Source: Bacillus sp. Cs-700
GTDB lineage: Bacteria; Bacillota; Bacilli; Bacillales; Guptibacillaceae
Reading direction: 5' to 3'
Length of the DNA stretch: 64,000 nucleotides
NCBI RefSeq assembly: GCF_011082085.1
Contig: NZ_CP041063.1
Coordinates: forward strand, 1,364,001-1,428,000
Made by a program: the position numbers and the translations under genes. Of the stretch, positions 1-7,896 are shown in pieces; the stretch's first letter is position 1, and each line of letters opens with the position of its first letter. Below the pieces are notes generated by a model. The model had not been told where the DNA came from, ran no database searches, and saw nothing but the letters and a program-made list of their open reading frames with translations.

Positions 1-1
1 T

Positions 2-82
2 TGCATTGCTGAGGCCTATGAAATTGATAAAAAGAATGACATTCAATTTACAGTAAAATGGGACCCGAAAGATCAGATTTGA
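2..82 (+). CDS. yslB: C-terminal end of a YslB-like protein (partial)
   Basis: Only the last 26 codons lie in the window, read in frame 2 and ending in TGA at 80-82. The peptide ends in VKWDPKDQI. The gene converges on lysC and shares a bidirectional terminator with it. In B. subtilis the gene next to lysC is yslB (DUF2507, function unclear), so the name rests on position and a weak match of the tail. It could be another protein. Confidence 0.45.
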   Translation, partial: CIAEAYEIDKKNDIQFTVKWDPKDQI

Positions 83-87
83 TTGAT

Positions 88-118
88 AAAAAAGGAGACC
101 ACGTCGTGGTCTCCTTTT
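88..118. terminator. Bidirectional terminator between the YslB-like gene and lysC
   Basis: An 11-bp perfect stem (92-102 with 106-116) closes a 3-nt loop. It is flanked by A and T runs on both sides, so it can serve both converging genes. Confidence 0.9.
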
Positions 119-121
119 CGA

Positions 122-622
122 TTACATTTGATTAACAGGTGTTCTCTCATCTAGTTGGAATTTGTCATGTAGAGACTCAATTGCATAAATCATTTTTTCT
201 TCTGGGACGATCGTTGATACTTTGATTTCTGATGTACTAACCATCTTCATTTCAATTCCATGTTCAGCAAGTACCTCAAACATCTGTGCGGCAACGCCTG
301 GATTTGAAATCATCCCAGATCCGACTATTGATACTTTAGCTAGATCTGATTCATGATAAATATGTTCATAAGGAAGTTTCACTTTGATACGACGAAGGAC
401 ATCTAGCGTTAACTCGAGAGAAGCAGTTTCAATTGAAAACGAGATGCTCGTTGTATTTTTCTCTCCTGTGCTTTGAATGATAACATCTACGTTAATGCCA
501 TTTGAAGCAAGGGATGAAAATAGAGATGGGAGCGTTGTAAGCTCATTCGGTAAACCTGAAATTGTTATTTTTGTAACATTACTTTCAAAAGCAAGACCTC
601 TAACCACCAAATTTTGTTCCAT
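122..622 (-). CDS. Aspartokinase II beta subunit from an internal in-frame start
   Basis: Inside lysC an ATG at 622 is preceded by AGGAGG (631-636) with 8-nt spacing. It begins the peptide MEQNLVVRGLAF. In B. subtilis the beta subunit of aspartokinase II starts at the equivalent Met and contains only the regulatory ACT region. The 166-residue product here would match that arrangement. The site and spacing are visible; actual use is inferred from the family. Confidence 0.65.
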   Translation of the reverse strand: MEQNLVVRGLAFESNVTKITISGLPNELTTLPSLFSSLASNGINVDVIIQSTGEKNTTSISFSIETASLELTLDVLRRIKVKLPYEHIYHESDLAKVSIVGSGMISNPGVAAQMFEVLAEHGIEMKMVSTSEIKVSTIVPEEKMIYAIESLHDKFQLDERTPVNQM

Positions 623-1357
623 TGATACGACCTCCTCAATTAGCGTTCCAGGTTCATTTGTAAAACTCGAGCGTACCTCGAGCAGAATATTGTAGTTTTT
701 TGCGAATTCTACCGCTCTCGGATGCAGAACACCAGCTCCAAGATTGGCTAGCTCAAGCATTTCATCGTATGAAATGGTAGAAAGCTTTCTTGCACCTTTT
801 ACGTAGCGAGGATCGGTCGTATATACGCCATCTACATCTGTATAGATTTCACAACGATCTGCCTTAAGAGCGGCTGCAATTGCGACAGCTGTTGTATCAG
901 AACCACCGCGGCCAAGCGTTGCAATGTCAGATGTATCCGTTAGCCCTTGGAATCCTGCAACAATCACGATTTTCCCTTCAGCAAGGTGTTGATTCATCCG
1001 GGAAGCATCTATATCAAGAATTCTTGCATTACCATGAAACGTTTCGGTTTTAATCCCAGCCTGCCAGCCTGTTAGTGAAATAGCATCGTATCCTTCTTCA
1101 TTTAAGGCCATTGAAAGAAGCGCTGTTGTCACCTGTTCACCAGTCGTTAGGAGCATATCGAGCTCTCTTGGAGATGGTTTAGAAGTAATTCCTTTTGATA
1201 ATCCCACAAGTTCATCCGTTGTTTTCCCCATCGCGGAAACAACTGCTACAACCTCGTCTCCATTGTTTACAGCTTGCATTAGTCTTTTGGAAACATTTTT
1301 AATTTTATCTACATCTCCAACAGACGTACCTCCGAATTTCAATACACGTAGTCCCAC
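122..1357 (-). CDS. lysC: Aspartokinase II, alpha subunit
   Basis: Phosphorylates aspartate to aspartyl-phosphate, the first step toward lysine, diaminopimelate, threonine and methionine. The 411-residue product has the N-terminal amino-acid-kinase motif KFGGTSV (residues 7-13) and a C-terminal pair of ACT domains that bind the lysine effector in this family. A GTG at 1357 is chosen as start: AAAGGA lies 8 nt upstream, and the resulting MGLRVLKFGG matches the family N-terminus. An ATG at 1378 would leave the Shine-Dalgarno inside the gene. A lysine riboswitch precedes the gene. An internal in-frame start probably also yields the beta subunit. Confidence 0.95.
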   Translation of the reverse strand: MGLRVLKFGGTSVGDVDKIKNVSKRLMQAVNNGDEVVAVVSAMGKTTDELVGLSKGITSKPSPRELDMLLTTGEQVTTALLSMALNEEGYDAISLTGWQAGIKTETFHGNARILDIDASRMNQHLAEGKIVIVAGFQGLTDTSDIATLGRGGSDTTAVAIAAALKADRCEIYTDVDGVYTTDPRYVKGARKLSTISYDEMLELANLGAGVLHPRAVEFAKNYNILLEVRSSFTNEPGTLIEEVVSMEQNLVVRGLAFESNVTKITISGLPNELTTLPSLFSSLASNGINVDVIIQSTGEKNTTSISFSIETASLELTLDVLRRIKVKLPYEHIYHESDLAKVSIVGSGMISNPGVAAQMFEVLAEHGIEMKMVSTSEIKVSTIVPEEKMIYAIESLHDKFQLDERTPVNQM

Positions 1358-1518
1358 TCTCTCCATCCTTTCTTTCATACAGCTTGGTTATCCCTATGCG
1401 TTTTACTCGCATCTTACTTATACTCACGAATCTAAGAGTTGAAATGGATATGAACACCGTTCACTAACTAAGAAGCGATGTTGCCTATACTTTAATTAAG
1501 TAAAACCAATATTAAAGT

Positions 1519-1555
1519 ATAAAAAAACAACAATGAGAAAAACCTCACTGTTGTT
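1519..1555 (-). terminator. L-box expression-platform terminator
   Basis: A 12-bp stem with one G-U pair (1526-1537 with 1544-1555) is followed on the minus strand by a run of seven T. It lies between the lysine aptamer and lysC, so lysine binding would be expected to cause termination. Confidence 0.85.
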
Positions 1556-1586
1556 TTCATAACAAATCCAAGAAAACGTCCCTTTG

Positions 1587-1772
1587 TGAGATAGTTCTCC
1601 ATCCAATTCCCGGGTAGGTATTGGATGACAGCTCTGCATTTATTCAATACAGATCCAGTTTCAGACGGATAAGCGCCTTTCCACTTCGGCAAATTCCCCT
1701 TTCAACTACGATCAACGAGTCTTAACACTCTCCCGTGAGCTTACTAATGGTTTTTGCGCCTCTACCATCACT
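1587..1772 (-). promoter_or_regulatory. Lysine riboswitch (L-box) of lysC
   Basis: Read on the minus strand the leader carries the L-box landmarks in order: GATGGTAGAGGCGC (1769-1756), a GTTGAAAGGGGAATTTGCCG segment, TGTATTGAATAAATGCAGAG, and a closing GGAGAACTATCTC. GATGGT pairs with ACTATC to form P1. The terminator sits directly 3' of it. In B. subtilis the same riboswitch shuts off lysC when lysine is abundant. This accounts for most of the gap between uvrC and lysC. Confidence 0.93.
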
Positions 1773-1808
1773 TCAACTTTCGAAGTGTGGAACTATTAAA
1801 TTTCACTC

Positions 1809-1837
1809 ATTATAACGAACTTACGTGAATGCCGCAA
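1809..1837 (-). promoter_or_regulatory. SigA-type promoter of the lysC leader
   Basis: A perfect -10 TATAAT (1809-1814) lies 17 nt from a weak -35 TTGCGG (1832-1837). It starts within 50 nt of the end of uvrC, so lysC has its own transcript. Confidence 0.75.
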
Positions 1838-1851
1838 GATGTTCTTGAAAA

Positions 1852-3633
1852 TTAATTTGATTGATTTTCAAATCGAGCCACAACTTCCTCCGCTACATTC
1901 ATCGGTAATCCGGCATTATGAAGATCTTCTGCAGTTGCTTCTTTCATCCTTTTAATGGATCCAAAATGATTCAACAACTTCTTTTTTCTTTTCTCGCCTA
2001 TACCCGGGATGTCATCAAGACTTGATTTAAGCATTGATTTACCTCGAAGCTGCCGATGAAATGTTATTGCAAACCGATGCACTTCATCTTGAATTCGCTG
2101 TAAAAGATAGAATTCTTGGCTATTTCTTGGCAAGAATACACCCTGTGGAGGATCTCCAATAAGAAGGTGAGACGTTTTATGTTTCTCATCTTTAGTAAGA
2201 GAGCAAACAGGAATTTCAAGACTAAGCTCATTCTCAAGGACGTCTTTTGCTGCTTGTATTTGAGCAATACCGCCATCAATGATAATTAAATCAGGGAGTG
2301 GTCCATTCTCCTTTAACACTCTCGAATATCTTCTTCTAACAACTTCTTTCATTGATCCTACATCATTTGGACCATCAACCGTTCTTATTTTATACTTTCG
2401 ATATTCATTTTTCTTTGGTTTTCCATCAATAAATACCACCATCGCTGAGACGGGGTTGGTTCCCTGAATATTTGAATTATCAAAGGCTTCAATTCGAAGA
2501 GGTGCGTCTATGCCGAGCTGATCGCCCAAATTTTCAACAGCATCAATCGTTCTCTTTTCATCCCGTTCGATTAATGAGAATTTCTCATTAAGTGCAATGG
2601 TTGCATTTTTCATCGTAAGCTCTACAAGCTCTTTTTTCTTTCCGCGCTTAGGTTGATGAACAGGGATTTGAAGAAGTTCTTCAACCATTTGAGCATTTAC
2701 CTGCTGAGGAAGTAAAACCTCTTTCGGTTTAGGATGATTTTGCTGAAGGTAGAACTGACCGATATAGGTTAAGAAATCTTCTTCAGCGTCATTATAGAAA
2801 GGAAAAAGCGAAACATCTCTTTCAATTAATTTCCCCTGTCGTACAAAGAAAACTTGGACACACATCCACCCTTTGTCAAAGCTATAGCCGAATATATCTC
2901 GATCGATGCCATCATTGGATTGGATTTTTTGAACTTCCATTACTTTATCGATATGAAACATTAAATCTCGGAACTCTTTTGCTCGCTCGAAATCCATGTT
3001 TTCTGAAGCAGTCATCATTTTTCGTTCGATATCTTCTTTTACTTCTTGATGACCGCCGTTTAAAAAGCGGGTAATGCCCTCAATCATTTCTTTGTTTTGT
3101 TCCTTCGTAATGTCGTTAACGCAAGGCGCAAGACATTGTCCAATATGATAGTAAAGGCAGACCCGATCAGGCATCTTTCGACACTTCCGCAACGGATAGA
3201 GACGGTCCAATAATTTCTTTGTTGCACTAGCTGCATATGCGTTTGGATATGGACCAAAATATTTTCCTTTATCTTTTTTGATTTTGCGTGTAGTAATTAA
3301 GCGCGGCTGCTCTTCTGCCGTTATTTTAATATAAGGATAGCTTTTGTCATCTTTAAGCATGACGTTATATTTTGGGTCATGTTTTTTGATTAAGTTAAGC
3401 TCTAAAATAAGAGCTTCAAGGTTTGTAGATGTAACGATATATTCAAAATCGCGTATTTCGCCTACTAGACGCTGTGTTTTACCATCGTGTGATCCGCTAA
3501 AATACGAACGGACTCTATTTTTTAACACTTTCGCTTTCCCGACATAAATGATTGTTCCCTGGCGATCCTTCATCAAGTAACACCCGGGTTGGTCAGGAAG
3601 AATCGCTAGCTTATTTTTCAGATGCTGCTCCAT
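1852..3633 (-). CDS. uvrC: Excinuclease ABC subunit C
   Basis: Makes the 3' and 5' incisions around bulky DNA lesions after UvrA and UvrB load. The 593-residue product has the N-terminal GIY-YIG nuclease domain (about 14-92, with [18 protein letters not shown]), a UVR domain (about 195-240) that contacts UvrB, a C-terminal RNase H-like nuclease (about 370-535) and terminal helix-hairpin-helix motifs ([17 protein letters not shown]). Length is typical. The ATG has a good AAAGAGGTG ribosome site. It belongs to the conserved trxA-uvrC-lysC neighbourhood, but here a 9-kb island separates it from trxA. Confidence 0.97.
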   Translation of the reverse strand: MEQHLKNKLAILPDQPGCYLMKDRQGTIIYVGKAKVLKNRVRSYFSGSHDGKTQRLVGEIRDFEYIVTSTNLEALILELNLIKKHDPKYNVMLKDDKSYPYIKITAEEQPRLITTRKIKKDKGKYFGPYPNAYAASATKKLLDRLYPLRKCRKMPDRVCLYYHIGQCLAPCVNDITKEQNKEMIEGITRFLNGGHQEVKEDIERKMMTASENMDFERAKEFRDLMFHIDKVMEVQKIQSNDGIDRDIFGYSFDKGWMCVQVFFVRQGKLIERDVSLFPFYNDAEEDFLTYIGQFYLQQNHPKPKEVLLPQQVNAQMVEELLQIPVHQPKRGKKKELVELTMKNATIALNEKFSLIERDEKRTIDAVENLGDQLGIDAPLRIEAFDNSNIQGTNPVSAMVVFIDGKPKKNEYRKYKIRTVDGPNDVGSMKEVVRRRYSRVLKENGPLPDLIIIDGGIAQIQAAKDVLENELSLEIPVCSLTKDEKHKTSHLLIGDPPQGVFLPRNSQEFYLLQRIQDEVHRFAITFHRQLRGKSMLKSSLDDIPGIGEKRKKKLLNHFGSIKRMKEATAEDLHNAGLPMNVAEEVVARFENQSN

Positions 3634-3710
3634 ACTGACTCACCTCTTTGCTCCCTTTCAAGGCGTATCTATGTTCCCCTTTTATTGTAACATAGTCACT
3701 CTTCAACCGA

Positions 3711-5210
3711 TTACTTTAGAAACTCATATAACACAATGTCATGATAGACAGGGTCATATAGCGTTGAAGAATGAAATGTTTGGATTTGCTTCACTTGATC
3801 TTCAATCGGTATCCCTTGTTTTTCAAAACCTTCAACTACTTGCTCTGTTAAATATACACGGTGATTTTCATAATAACGAAGATCTGCGAGAAAAGTTGAA
3901 TAGGTGTAAATTTGTTCATGTTCAAATGAAACACGATTAAAAGACATTACCCTTGTTTCTTCCCAAGTATACACAATAAGCGGTTCACTCTCGTCTTCTA
4001 AGTAATCAATTAATTGATAAACAGCCGCTGGATCGTTTGCTTCCTTCATGGTTATATAAGAAATCACTGACTGCACGCTAATAATGACGGCTAGCAATAG
4101 CAACATTCTTTTCGACCCATCACATTGTTTTTTAAAACCACACCATAGAAAACCAAGCAATACCATTCCTGGAAGCGGGAGAATATGTCGAGGCTTATCT
4201 ATATTCTGTGCAAATAAAGCCCAAAGAAAATAACTAAAGATCATACTGGCAAACGCCCATCCAAACCAAGAGACTTCCGTAATCGTTATTGGTTTCTTCA
4301 CTCGAACCATTGTTAAGTATACGAAGAGTGCTACGAGTAACAACAATACGAAAAGGTTTTGCCCACCAATCCCTGTCCATACAATATTATTTAGAAAAAG
4401 ATGAGATAGACGCTCAAAAAAAGAACTCGATGCGGAAACAGCTGTACCTCCCCATTCTTCAAAGTGACCTTGAGAGAAGCCTAATGCTAGCTGAAGAAAA
4501 GCAGCGACCCCTCCTTCAGAAACAGCAAGACCACCAACCCATATGAACTGAAAAACGGCAGCCACTAGCACTTGCATTATCAAAAAAGAGAGATATTCTT
4601 TAGTTGTGAATTTGTTTTTTCGATGAATTAATAGCAACACGAAACCAATTCCGAACGGTAAATACGATAATCGCACTCCTAGTAATAAACTAAAGAAAAA
4701 TGAAGATATTACGATCCAAACAGTTGAATGTTTAGTAAAGGCATGTTGTAAACTCCACAAATACCACCAGAGAATTGCAACCGCTGAAGCTTCACTCATC
4801 GGTTGAACAGTTAGCACATTTATAAACACCATAGATTGAATAAGAGCAACTGCTACAATGCTAAACGTCTTTGAGAGAAACGATCGACTTATTATATACA
4901 TGGGGTATATGGCAAGTAGCATAAGAAGAGAATTCCAAGTTGCAAGTGCCTCAGCTGGATTAGAAATCCATTTATTCAGCCAAGTGCCTCCAAGAATAAA
5001 ATAAGGATACCCTGGAAAATGTGGCTGCATTGCAAATAAATCGAAACGATCGAGGGCTAAAGTAAAGTCAACCTGATCCCAGGAACGTGGGGACTCGATT
5101 GCATAGATAAATCTCCACCATACGAGTAACGTAAGGCTAATGAGTGACAAGACCCATGCCAGGGTATGAATGGCATACCGTTCCTTTCGATTTCTAAAAG
5201 CTCGATTCAT
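3711..5210 (-). CDS. GT-C type membrane glycosyltransferase (PMT/GT39-like)
   Basis: A 499-residue polytopic protein with about ten hydrophobic segments. After the first membrane helix comes WDQVDF (44-49) and then PHFPGYP (63-69). This is the layout of the first outer loop of GT-C glycosyltransferases, where the acidic residue is catalytic and a polyprenyl-phosphate sugar is the donor. A later KPRHILPLPG resembles the conserved loop near the end of the GT39/PMT membrane domain. The acceptor cannot be told from sequence. It follows the FTR1 operon terminator and has its own AAAGGA site. With the DPM-like transferase and flippase upstream it could complete an extracytoplasmic glycosylation route. 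Family level is fairly sure, substrate unknown. Confidence 0.65.
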   Translation of the reverse strand: MNRAFRNRKERYAIHTLAWVLSLISLTLLVWWRFIYAIESPRSWDQVDFTLALDRFDLFAMQPHFPGYPYFILGGTWLNKWISNPAEALATWNSLLMLLAIYPMYIISRSFLSKTFSIVAVALIQSMVFINVLTVQPMSEASAVAILWWYLWSLQHAFTKHSTVWIVISSFFFSLLLGVRLSYLPFGIGFVLLLIHRKNKFTTKEYLSFLIMQVLVAAVFQFIWVGGLAVSEGGVAAFLQLALGFSQGHFEEWGGTAVSASSSFFERLSHLFLNNIVWTGIGGQNLFVLLLLVALFVYLTMVRVKKPITITEVSWFGWAFASMIFSYFLWALFAQNIDKPRHILPLPGMVLLGFLWCGFKKQCDGSKRMLLLLAVIISVQSVISYITMKEANDPAAVYQLIDYLEDESEPLIVYTWEETRVMSFNRVSFEHEQIYTYSTFLADLRYYENHRVYLTEQVVEGFEKQGIPIEDQVKQIQTFHSSTLYDPVYHDIVLYEFLK

Positions 5211-5281
5211 TTTGTATCATCCTTTTCAGTTTCAAACAGAGGCGCAAAGCTATCTAAACATCGTTTGTGGTACTAATGATG

Positions 5282-5316
5282 AAAAAAAGCACAAGACGAT
5301 TTATTCCGCCTTGTAC
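5282..5316 (-). terminator. Terminator of the FTR1 iron operon
   Basis: A 10-bp stem with G-U pairs (5289-5298 with 5307-5316) is followed on the minus strand by seven T. Confidence 0.85.
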
Positions 5317-5325
5317 TTAGTGAGT

Positions 5326-6267
5326 TTATTTTACTGCAGATTCATTCATCTCGTTCGTTGCTTTAAAAACAGCTTTATTATTAGGTTCTTTTACTTCTGT
5401 TTTTACTGGCTCTTTCTGGTGATTGACGAGCAAGTAAATCACGGTAAAGTAACCGACATACGCTATAATTTCTTCAATGGAAGGCATTGAGGAATAACCA
5501 AACAATGCTTTAAAGAAGATACCGATATCACCAGAGAGTAACGGAGCTACCCCTTGATCTCGCACGTAATGGGCATAGTCAATTGGATGCTCAGGTAAAA
5601 ACCATGTTAAGTCATACACATGAGGCATAACACTGCCAATTAATTTAATATCCTGCATCATTGATATTCCCTGTACAAATAACCCACCTGCAATGAGTAC
5701 AATAAAAATACCAGTGATTTTAAAGAAGGATTTAAGTGGAATACGCATCGTACCTTTAAAGAAAAAGTATGAAACGGCTGAAGCAATTAAGACTCCAGTA
5801 ATCGCTCCCCATCCTTCAAATCCTTTACCGATGTCCCCTCCAGTAATAGCTGCAAAGAAGAATACAGTTTCGACACCTTCTCGTAGAACAACTAAGAAAG
5901 AGTGAATTACCATACCAATAACATTACCTGTCGTAATGTATTCCGTCATCTTCCCCTCTGTTTTACTTTTAAGGTTACGGCTATGCGAAGCCATCCAGAA
6001 TACCATTTGAGTTAATAAAACAGCTGAGATAAGCATAATGGAAATCTTCAGGTAGATCTCGCTTCCCATCGCAGCGAATCCTGTGAAAACAACCTGAAAC
6101 AGCATGGCAACTCCAATACTTGCTACAACGGCAAGACCGGCTCCTAACCAGACAAACTTGTTATACTGGCACTGTCCCATTCGTTTCATATAAGTCGTTA
6201 TGATTCCAATAATGAGAAGCGCTTCAAGTACTTCCCTGAACATGATCAGTAATGCCTGAATTTCCAT
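5326..6267 (-). CDS. FTR1/EfeU-family high-affinity iron permease
   Basis: Moves iron across the cytoplasmic membrane. The 313-residue product has seven predicted membrane segments and the two family REXXE iron motifs, REVLE (11-15) and REGVE (129-133). Many bacterial EfeU proteins carry an N-terminal extracytoplasmic helical domain; this one starts directly with the permease. The gene 29 nt upstream encodes a separate anchored helical protein, so the two probably form one transporter. A Fur box precedes the pair. The C-terminal tail is hydrophilic and lysine-rich. No EfeB-type peroxidase gene is adjacent. Confidence 0.88.
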   Translation of the reverse strand: MEIQALLIMFREVLEALLIIGIITTYMKRMGQCQYNKFVWLGAGLAVVASIGVAMLFQVVFTGFAAMGSEIYLKISIMLISAVLLTQMVFWMASHSRNLKSKTEGKMTEYITTGNVIGMVIHSFLVVLREGVETVFFFAAITGGDIGKGFEGWGAITGVLIASAVSYFFFKGTMRIPLKSFFKITGIFIVLIAGGLFVQGISMMQDIKLIGSVMPHVYDLTWFLPEHPIDYAHYVRDQGVAPLLSGDIGIFFKALFGYSSMPSIEEIIAYVGYFTVIYLLVNHQKEPVKTEVKEPNNKAVFKATNEMNESAVK

Positions 6268-6296
6268 TAAACTTTCCCCTTTCTACAAACAAATGC

Positions 6297-7058
6297 TTAG
6301 CGACGACGCTTTCTTGTTGTATAAATGACAACTCCAACAATTATTGCTACAAGAATGATGAGCGGGACCCAATTCGAGAGTTGACCTAAATCAGTCCAAT
6401 CTGTTTTCCCACTCGACGTTTCTTCTTCAGTCGCACTTTCACCAAAGTGACCGATCTCAACCGATTTCATTTCAAAATGATCTTGTAATCCATCAAGAAT
6501 AACTTTCTTGCTTTCAGCAAACTGTTCTTCATTCGAATCTTTCTCACCAACCCCAAACAAACCAGGATTACCGAGAGAATCAAGTAAAACTTCAAACTCA
6601 TTTTTTATTGTTTCGTCAAGTTCAGGATTTGTATCTTTCACTACTGGAGAGAGCGTTTTATATGTAGCATCTGCTTTACCAACCAATTTTCTTGTCGTAT
6701 CATACTCTTCAAAATCTTTCTCTACATTTTCAAGTCTTCTTGAGATATTAAGCACAAGAATTTGCTGCATATTTGTCATCACAGCTTCTTCATTCTCATT
6801 GTCTAATTCAATTTGAACAGCCTGAACGGCATCATCACCCATATGTAATTGTATTTCTTCTTTTACAGAAGAAAATATTTCGTTGGCTTGATTAAAATTA
6901 GGAGGAGATTCATTTAATTTAGCAGACATCTCACTATAGGCTTCAGCTACTTTTTCTTCAGTAGGATCACCATAGGAATAAGCTTGAGCAAGATCTGGTA
7001 CAGCAAGAGTACAAATAAGTGTTAGCAAAAAGACTGATGATAGAATGCGTTTTTTCAT
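6297..7058 (-). CDS. Secreted, C-terminally anchored helical protein of the FTR1 operon
   Basis: A 253-residue protein with a signal peptide (1-26, cleavage near AQA-YSY), an acidic helical ectodomain (about 28-220), one membrane helix (229-247) and a basic RKRRR stop-transfer end. It would sit on the outer face of the membrane. It is the first gene of the Fur-boxed operon and lies just before the FTR1 permease. Its alpha-helical, Glu/Asp-rich make-up resembles the N-terminal extracytoplasmic part fused to the permease in some EfeU homologues. I infer that it captures or passes iron to the permease. No heme or cupredoxin motif is visible. Confidence 0.6.
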   Translation of the reverse strand: MKKRILSSVFLLTLICTLAVPDLAQAYSYGDPTEEKVAEAYSEMSAKLNESPPNFNQANEIFSSVKEEIQLHMGDDAVQAVQIELDNENEEAVMTNMQQILVLNISRRLENVEKDFEEYDTTRKLVGKADATYKTLSPVVKDTNPELDETIKNEFEVLLDSLGNPGLFGVGEKDSNEEQFAESKKVILDGLQDHFEMKSVEIGHFGESATEEETSSGKTDWTDLGQLSNWVPLIILVAIIVGVVIYTTRKRRR

Positions 7059-7075
7059 TAGAAATCCTCCTCATT

Positions 7076-7094
7076 GATAATGATAATGATTATC
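7076..7094 (-). promoter_or_regulatory. Fur box of the FTR1 operon
   Basis: The sequence GATAATGATAATGATTATC differs from the classic 19-bp Fur consensus at one position. It lies 18 nt upstream of the start codon at 7058, next to the ribosome site, so the operon should be repressed when iron is plentiful. Confidence 0.9.
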
Positions 7095-7122
7095 ATCATT
7101 GAAGTCAATAACAGATCGGTAA

Positions 7123-7896
7123 TTAGTGTGACTTTTCTGCCATGATTGCTTCCATCTTGTTAAGATCGAGATCATGGGCATGATAGTTGATCGCTACCTT
7201 CTGAACTGGGCGAGTCATTTCCTTGAAAATCGCTGGTAAAACGGAAGTTAAATACGCTTTAAATTTAATATAGGATTCACCTGTCGAGCGTACTTGATAA
7301 GTGATTGGCACTTCTTTAACTCTAAATCCCTTTCTAACAAGATTTAATGTTAGTACCTGAGCATAGTTGTAATCATGAATAATTTCACTGTGCTCCATCG
7401 CCTGTCTTGAAAAAACCCTCATTCCTGATTGGCCATCATAGATCCACTTTTGCAAAAGGAGCGATTGAAGAAACGTAAAACAATAATTGCCTAGCCGTCG
7501 ATGTAATCGCATGCCATCAATCGTTCCTTTAAACCGAGATCCCATCACATAGTCTGCTTCGCAATTAAAAACAGGTTCGAGTAGGTCAGGTAATTGCCAT
7601 GCCGGGTATTCATTATCAGCATCAAGCATAACGCCAATATCTGCGCCAAGTTCGATTGAACGAGAAATTCCTTTTCGAACCGCAGCGCCAAGTCCTTGAT
7701 TTGTATTAAAAGAATAAATGTAGTCTGCACCCGCTGATTTTGAAACTTCTACAGTTCGATCCGTAGACCCATCGTCTATCACTAATACACTTACGCGAAC
7801 GGTAGGATGAATATCTCTTGGGATTTGTTCGATTACTTCCCCAATGGAATCCTCTTCGTTGTGTGCAGGTAAAAAAACAATGACGTGTTGCTTCAT
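7123..7896 (-). CDS. Family 2 glycosyltransferase, dolichyl-phosphate-mannose-synthase-like
   Basis: A soluble GT-A enzyme of 257 residues likely to move a sugar from a nucleotide donor to polyprenyl phosphate at the inner membrane face. Motifs in order are PAHNEEDSIGEVI near residue 10, the nucleotide-binding DDGSTDRT (about 42-49), the metal-binding DAD (about 92) and a GSRFKG segment. It lacks C-terminal membrane helices, as in the DPM1 subgroup. Its start overlaps the stop of the phosphatase-fold gene by 4 nt, so it is the last gene of a translationally coupled four-gene operon. The sugar is unknown; the epimerase in the operon suggests a UDP-hexose or UDP-uronate. Confidence 0.8.
   Translation of the reverse strand: MKQHVIVFLPAHNEEDSIGEVIEQIPRDIHPTVRVSVLVIDDGSTDRTVEVSKSAGADYIYSFNTNQGLGAAVRKGISRSIELGADIGVMLDADNEYPAWQLPDLLEPVFNCEADYVMGSRFKGTIDGMRLHRRLGNYCFTFLQSLLLQKWIYDGQSGMRVFSRQAMEHSEIIHDYNYAQVLTLNLVRKGFRVKEVPITYQVRSTGESYIKFKAYLTSVLPAIFKEMTRPVQKVAINYHAHDLDLNKMEAIMAEKSH

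Noticed and set aside
1490-1520. 10-bp inverted repeat (ATACTTTAAT and ATTAAAGTAT) after the L-box terminator
   Set aside because: Very AT-rich and without a clear regulator or family; treated as chance.
1492-1692. 66-codon open frame on the minus strand upstream of lysC
   Set aside because: It lies inside the lysine riboswitch and its terminator and has no ribosome site; the RNA features explain the sequence.
5170-5490. 106-codon open frame on the plus strand
   Set aside because: Antisense to the GT-C start and the FTR1 end and crosses a terminator; no ribosome site.
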